From Thozetella sp. PMI_491 (taxonomy: Eukaryota; Ascomycota; Sordariomycetes; Chaetosphaeriales; Chaetosphaeriaceae): DNA of 64,000 bases. The DNA lies in contig MU270055.1 of assembly GCA_021432635.1 (NCBI GenBank), positions 434,001-498,000 on the forward strand. The letters are read 5' to 3'. The position numbers and the translations under genes were made by a program. How positions within the stretch are numbered: the stretch's first letter is position 1; each line of letters begins with the position of its first letter. Of this stretch, positions 58,032-64,000 are shown piece by piece. The notes under the pieces were generated by a model. That model saw nothing but the letters and a program-made list of their open reading frames with translations. It was not told the DNA's origin and made no database searches.

Positions 58032-59237
58032 ATGGCGACGAAAACGCGTCCAAATATCATCTTCACTATGGCTGACGACCATGCCGCGGAAAGCATCTCA
58101 CGTTACGGAGCGGGGATCAACAGTACACCCAGCATCGGTCGTATTGCGGAAGAGGGCATGTTGCTCAACCACTGCTATGTCACCAACAGCATCTGCATTC
58201 CTTCCCGTGCGACCATCCTCTGTAGAACATACAACCACGTCAACAGGGTCCAGACGCTGGAATACAAGGTCAACAAGCGCTAACCCAATGGCGCGAAGCA
58301 TTTGAGAACCAGAGCCTACTAGACTTCCATGGTTGGCAAGTGGCGCCTTGGGTATGGCGAAGATGCGCGTGGCAGAAGACATGACCTGCTTTGACTTGTG
58401 TATTGTTCCGCCGGATGGCGGCCAGCGTATCGGCGAGAAGATGGTCGACACAGCTCGGTGGCACGATCGGAAGATTCCCATACCACAAGACGTCGTGAGA
58501 CTCAAGTTGTTCGACAAGGATGATGACACCTACTTTACTTTTCAGTCCCAAAAGCAGCTCTCCGAATGGAAGTTCCGCGGTATATGCAGCGCTACCTGCG
58601 AACCATCCTGAGTTTCACGACAACGTGAGAAGAATGCTAGACTTCCTCGATGCCGAAGGCATAAAGGAAAGCACTGCCGTCATCTTAGCCTCTGATCAGA
58701 GCTTCTTCCCCGGCAAACCTGGCTGGTTCGATAAGCGTTTTATGTACGAGGAAAGCTTTCAGATGCCTTTCCTCATACGATACCCGGTGGAGATCCCGAC
58801 TGGCCCGGTCCGCGACGAGATTATCCAAAACGTGTATTTCGCACCACTGGACTATGCCGGCCTTAAAGCGCCCAGTTATATGCAAGGCTTTAGATTTCGT
58901 TCGCTACTGCTTGGCCAGATCCCACCCGGCTGGCAAAAGGTCACCTACCACCAGTACTGGATGCACCGCGACACCCCCATGAAGCGTACACTCATTATGG
59001 AGTCCAGGATCAGCGATATAAGCTGATCTACTGGTACGCAGAAGACTTTAAGCTCCCGGGACCCGAGCTGGTGACTAAGAGAAAGAGTGGGAACCCTCTA
59101 TCTGCCATGAGGATCCTCTAGAGCTGTTCAACTGTTACCATGACGCCAAATATATAGATGTTGTCGAGGCGATGACGAGGCTTTTGGACGGTAAGATGTT
59201 CGAGATCGGCGACGAGCCTGTGCTTCCTCAAAAATAG
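58032..59237 (+). pseudogene. Decayed sulfatase gene
   Basis: The first 83 codons are open and clearly a sulfatase: RPNIIFTMADDHAAES (metal-binding Asp pair), TPSIGRIAEEGMLLNHCYV, and CIPSR (Cys55, the residue converted to formylglycine). A stop follows at 58281. Later pieces lie in other frames: GKWRLGYGEDARG near 58336, a stretch with stops, RYMQRYLRTILSF near 58575, then a long open part with DNVRRMLDFLDAEGIKEST, ILASDQSFFPGKPGWFDKRF and MPFLIRYPVEIP, and finally RYKLIYWYAED and LELFNCYHDAKYIDVVEAM, ending at 59237. At least four frame changes and a deletion of about 100 codons between the first two blocks make it non-functional. The order of blocks follows type I sulfatases. Confidence 0.82.
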
Positions 59238-59831
59238 CCAATTCCAGTAGAGACGGCCGTTGCAGTCCCTTTTTCCAATGATGAGATCTTCAAAATCCTG
59301 ACAAGGCTCAGTCTAATGTTGTCATCTGCAAAGTCGTAGTGATGTATGCTACGAGGAAACCGCTTCGATAAAGGGGGAGGGGGGCGAGGGCACTAAAAAT
59401 CAAGTTCCTCAAGAGGCAGTAGAACAACCTGGCGCGTGAAGCTGGCACTTGCTCTCATGTTGATCATGTGAGCGGAAGGCGACCTTGATCACTCTCTTTA
59501 GTCTATCCTAGGCCAACCGGCCATACAACCATATAGGTTTGGCGTGTCTGGGATGTCCATCCGATCCACTGCCGCTCCATTAATCTCTGAGTACCTTGGT
59601 TGTCTAAAAAAGATAGGCACGCATGTTAGGTACAAACTATGTCCTCGGGTCTTTCTTCATCTGCCAGCCTTCAGACCAGGCCGAGTTACTTGTCTGAGCC
59701 GCATTCACCATCCGCACTTCCCTTTTTTTTATCGAAATAAGCCTGGATACGCACATGAAATGGCGGCTTGGGGAAACCATGGTGGTGAGAAAGCGGATAT
59801 CTCTCGGGGCCATTGATCACTGGCCGTTGCT
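59238..59831. other. Intergenic region
   Basis: 594 bp after the sulfatase relic and before the UCH gene's 3' end; nothing recognised. Confidence 0.5.
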
Positions 59832-61617
59832 TCAGCATACGCCGTCAGATTGCTCGACTTCCTCCTGCAATTCCTGAAGAACCCCGTGCTCGACTAGCCT
59901 CTTGGTCCACTCATGGATGGCTTTCGTGTAGTCTTTCTTGCGGCCCGTAGCCACGCCACTGTCGTCTTCCATGGATACCTGGTGCGCGGTGTAATCAGCA
60001 AGGAGGTTCTCCTGTTCCGCGATCAACTTTTGGCAAATCTCAGTCTTCTCCACGGAGGAAAGAACCGCTCCCTTGGACCGGCCCAGAAGCCCCTCCGACC
60101 TTTGACTGGATGCCATCTGAATATCGGGCTCTGAGAGGCCGTACGTCGTAAGCTTTTCAGCGCGCATGGAAGATTCATGGTTGGCAAGCCATGGTGTCAC
60201 CGCCTCATCTTTCGTGGTACTAATGTCCCGCAAGATGTCGAGGCATTGGATATTCTCGGCAAGTCTTCGCCGTAACGAGCCAACCGGATTGCGGCATAGA
60301 GCCAGAAGGTTGAATGAGACTTGCTCTGTCTCGTACTGCAGCATTCGGGCCTCGATGAATGGGCCTACGGAGGAGGTCCAGTCTCCCTCGAAGGCACCTT
60401 ACTAGTGTCAGGCAAGCGCCATGGGACTGGTGTTGAGACATCGATCACCTACCAAGAAGAACGGGATGCGTCTGGAGACCATCCAGCTGCCAAATCTTTG
60501 TTCCAATGGGGACATATGCGATGAAGTGGAAAGCGGCCTCGTCCTCCCCCTTCGACTTGCTTTTATAGCGAGCTTTGGAAGACGCTTTCCCGTGCTTGGC
60601 CTTTTTTGCATCTCCGAATTCGTTATCCACGACTAAGTCAGCATTAAGAAGATCTAAGCGTCTAGCGGAGCGGTGTCAGCTTTTTGCGACTTCCCCCAGT
60701 CGTAACGGATCGGGGAAACATACCGGGCAAACGAGTTATGGGCGGTCCGGATGGTTATATTGTGGGTCAACATGTTGCCGCGCAGCGGCGGTTCCAGCCC
60801 GGCAGTCTCCGCCTTGAAGGTTTGAAGGCTTCTGCCAAGCTCGAGGTTCCCGGCATTCATGATTATGTTGAGTAGGGCAACGGTGGCACAAGCGTTGGAA
60901 GTTGTCTTCAGTTGTTGGGTCAGTCGGTGTTGATGAGTCCGGGGGCAGACCTCATACCTGGTTTGCGAACCACACATCACTGCTATCTTCGGTTTCTTCC
61001 TCAATAGTCTCCGGTACGTACTGGTAGAGGAATACTAACCCGTACACAGGTTTCCTAGATCGATATCAGCTTATTAGGGCTACAAGAGTGACTAGAACGT
61101 GTCTGCTCACGGGAGTTCAACGAGCGAATCCAGAGTGAACAACTCTTGGACCTGAACGTCGTGAACACCCAGTTCCCGGATGATGACGTTGAAAAAGGCC
61201 TGGGGCAAGAGTGTCAGTGGTCAATCGTACCCCACCGACTTGTGACAAGGCACCCACTGGATCGGATTCAACTTCGACCCAGCTCTGCCAATCTTCGCGT
61301 TCATCTATCCCCATTGGCTCAAGGGCCTTCTCAAGAAGGTCGTCTGGAAGATCAAACGCCTCTGGGGCTGCCTTTCGCTTTGGGTTTCGGCGCAGCCCGT
61401 CTGTCGCTGCGTCGGCAGACTGGTCGACAGCCTTATTGCTCAACGGATGGGCATCCCGTTCCGCGACAGCCTTTTCAGTCGCCGCCTTCTCAGCAGCTCT
61501 GGCTTGTTCAGTTTCTCCGTAGCTCTCAACAGTCTTCCTAGCCCTGCCCGAGCGACGAGGGCCTGTGGCGAGAGCGGCAGCATCCCCGGGCGGTCTGCTG
61601 TCTTGGTCCTCGGCCAT
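59832..61617 (-). CDS. Ubiquitin C-terminal hydrolase of the UCH37/UCHL5 type
   Basis: Exons 61258-61617, 61111-61199, 60958-61054, 60724-60905, 60453-60661 and 59832-60397; 500 residues. A peptidase C12 deubiquitinase. The UCH fold begins near residue 112 (DWQSWVEVESDPAFFNVIIR), with VYGLVFLYQYVPE, the oxyanion Gln and catalytic Cys188 (FANQTTSNACATVALLNI), catalytic His288 (EAAFHFIAYVP) and Asp303 (LDGLQTHPV). A C-terminal helical tail follows, as in UCH37, which binds the proteasome or INO80. A basic and charged N-terminal extension of about 110 residues (RRSGRARKTVESYGE) is absent from human UCHL5. An upstream in-frame ATG at 61665 would add 16 residues. Intact. Confidence 0.92.
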
Positions 61618-63026
61618 TGCATACGCTGGGTTGTGGTTATGACGGGTATCTGAAGAAATTTGCATTCATGGGTAGCCTGAGGGGAAAGTGGAATAGGGGA
61701 GGGTGGCAGCACGAGGTAAATGCTGGTGAGGTCGCTTATGAACGTTGACTATGCTGCGCTTACCGCCAAAGCTGGGGGAGGAAGAGGAGAAGGTGGGCAC
61801 CTGCTTCAGGGAGTTCGTCCACGAAAATAGGAAATATTTCGTTTAAAGCCGGCACCGAGAGCCCGAAATTCTGACGGTTGGATATATTCTTGTGCGCCTT
61901 GTGTGCGGTTGCTGACCAGGCTTGACGGGTTGAGACAATAATGCATGTAGCCCCAGGAAGTCACTATGAAAGACGAGCCGCGGAAGCGGAGACAACGACA
62001 TCAAACACCACTCATCGACTCGGTTTTGTAAGCTTTGAAACCGCGAGTAGGCCTAAGAAAAAGAAGAACTCGATGCAGAATGTATGTCGCCTGATAAACC
62101 AGGGTGGCTTACGGGTGCTGTCCATGCATCAGCCTCGACTCGTAATGAACTAAGGGAAGGAAGAGAAGCCAGCCACGCTCGGAGGAGACTGGTGTGACCG
62201 ATGTCCCTCTGAGGACGCCAGGTTACCTGGGTGGCTATCTTTGACGTGGTAGACCAAATTAGATAAGAATGAAAGTCGGTAGCAAGCAATGCGTCATTCA
62301 GGGCAGCCTACCCAAACAAACAAAAGGTGCATCAGCTCGTACTGCGACATGTGTGGACAGAACTGGATGGTGCTTGGTACGTGGGTATGCAAAGCGTGGA
62401 ACAGAAACGATTTCGCAACAAGTGACGGAAATAGGAGTTCTCTCTTTCTTTCCCTTTTACCCGACCCTCGACAATGAAGGACCGTACAGTCTTTCCTTAG
62501 AGCTTCACATCCTTTACTTGGTATATAGGTAGGAAGGTAGTCCTTCCAGAGGCTGCTTCCTCACATGGATTGGGGAAGTAGCACTGGTTGTGTCTACTAG
62601 CTGTGGCAAATCAGATCGTTGCATTTTGTGCAGTGGGTCTGAGCCGCCCCAGTTTTCTCAACCAGGCGCGTCGAACCTTTAGACGTGACGCTTGCTTCCA
62701 ATTTTTGGCCTCGCGATCCGTTTGCTTTGTAGGTAGGGGAAAAGCTGCCCTAACTCCCCAAACCTGCTCCCAGCTTATTCCACCAGCCTCTACCTTATCC
62801 CTTGCGTCGGAGCATGTCGAAGCTGCAAGCAATCCAAGGTCTGCTCATATCCCAGCCCAAACGTCTGTCACTTTCTGACCCGCTGGTCCAGGCCCGAGTC
62901 GCGTCCGAATGCCGTTGCACCCTCGATGCCAATAGAACGAAGACACAGACAGCAGTACACCGCCGCGACCAGCACCGCATTCTGCCTTTTCTCTGGGAGT
63001 CCTGATACTCTACCAGCTCTTCTGCC
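61618..63026. other. Divergent intergenic region UCH / POM152
   Basis: 1.4 kb without a recognised gene. The short open frames show no domain. Confidence 0.5.
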
Positions 63027-64000
63027 ATGGCCGACAAGCCTGAAGCAGCGGCCGCGACGCTAAGCGGCTCCAGAAACCGAAACAGCATCCCCCTTGTCCC
63101 TCAAGATGCAGCGCGGGGTGCCTCGACGGCTGGCCAGCCGTTAATACCGACGAGAATCATCGATGCGCCCACACAGAGACTATATGCCGCAGCCTGCTGG
63201 GTTGCTTTGCTAGCCTGGAGGCTATATGACTGGGTGCGACTCGTTGAGGATGGCTCAAACACGGAGTCATTTTGGCTCTTCTTAAAGTGGGCAGCCATAG
63301 ACTTTGTCTTCATCTTTGGCCTCCCCGAGATGCGAATCCCGTGGCTCGAGTTCTCTCGCCCTTTTGCCATTGCGAACTTCTTCGTACACCTCTTTCTGAA
63401 TATGATGCTAATGTTCAACATTGGAGTATGCTCTCTTTCCCTTGTCATTGATACCCGGCGACTAATTGACTCCTTAGCTCCCGTGGCAGACATGGCTTGT
63501 CGGGTTTCTCAAAGTTTTCTACGACCGTGAGCTAGCCATATCCGAGCATAACGTCAAGCTTTCCAGTATTCTATACAATCATTCGTTGATCATGGGCCGA
63601 CAGGTCATCAACATTCTTCCAGAAGGGTACCTATGCATACTCGCCGTCTAACTAGTGTTAAAAACTCGGGACTAACCTGTGAACTACAGATCCGCAGCTC
63701 TGAACCCCGATGGCACTCCCTTTTGCATCGGTGGCGACAGGAAGACAGTGGCCGTGCCTCTGTTCTTCAATGCAACGATCCCGATCGAGGTTGAGCTAGT
63801 GCGGATGGATTTAGATTCAGGACAGCACGAAATCCTCAAGCTGAGTAGGAGCCAGCTGCGAGAGATTGAACGAAGGTCCAAAAGACAGACTCCAGATGAC
63901 TCGCAAGCCGTCATACAGTTTGACTATCCAGTAAAGAAGCCCGGTGCCTATCGCCTGGGGAAGGTGCTGGACGAGTATAAGCTCGAGGTGCAGCGAGATT
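63027..64000 (+). CDS. POM152: Nuclear pore membrane protein POM152 (3' truncated by window)
   Basis: Exons 63027-63425, 63478-63626 and 63690->64000, open to the window end (286 residues visible). POM152 anchors the nuclear pore membrane ring. The N-terminal pore-side region ([19 protein letters not shown]) precedes hydrophobic segments: [41 protein letters not shown] and [13 protein letters not shown] [19 protein letters not shown]. Next comes [20 protein letters not shown] with [21 protein letters not shown], a POM152 hallmark, then the start of the lumenal Ig-like repeats ([29 protein letters not shown]). Both introns are regular (52 and 63 nt). Full family length is about 1,200-1,300 residues, so most of the gene lies beyond the window. 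Confidence 0.93.

Overview
The window is nuclear DNA of a filamentous ascomycete, most likely a Sordariomycete close to the Sordariales. The evidence is a recognisable white collar-1 gene, many genes split by short introns (about 49-107 nt) with fungal splice signals (GTANGT donor, CTAAC/CTGAC branch site, YAG acceptor), GC-rich coding sequence, and a CFEM protein. This is a lineage inference from protein families and gene structure; no species name is claimed. One assembly gap (137 N) lies at 6028-6164.

Left part (1-15 kb) is gene-poor. It holds the 3' two thirds of wc-1 (+), a His/Gln-rich orphan (-), an RTA1-family membrane protein (-) and a small RSA3-type ribosome-assembly protein (-), separated by deserts of 4-5 kb. 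From 15.8 to 20.8 kb is a compact accessory block: a secreted endo-polygalacturonase, a tiny secreted CFEM protein, a GST-like protein and a secreted 12-cysteine protein with two tandem knottin-like modules. This block contains all three GC-AG introns found in the window.

The middle (21-44 kb) is conserved housekeeping sequence: a HAD/RGG RNA-repair-like protein, a Bud20-type C2H2 protein, mitochondrial aconitase, rhomboid Rbd2, GPI transamidase subunit Gaa1, proteasome subunit Rpn9 divergent from complex I NDUFA9, eEF1A methyltransferase Efm5, the SAGA deubiquitinase Ubp8, and a LACTB2-like metallo-beta-lactamase. After another 4.5 kb desert come a Ytp1-like membrane protein, an F-box/YccV protein (FBXO21-like), phosphatidylserine synthase, a decayed sulfatase gene, a UCH37-type deubiquitinase with an N-terminal extension, and the 5' part of nucleoporin POM152, cut by the window edge.

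Exon coordinates were worked out by hand from reading frame, splice motifs and family conservation, so individual boundaries can be off by a few bases where noted. The most notable observations are an apparent one-nucleotide exon in aconitase, the double-knottin secreted protein, two GC-AG introns in one GST-like gene, and a 20-bp minisatellite family present at two loci 21 kb apart. No rRNA, tRNA, CRISPR or intact transposon was recognised.
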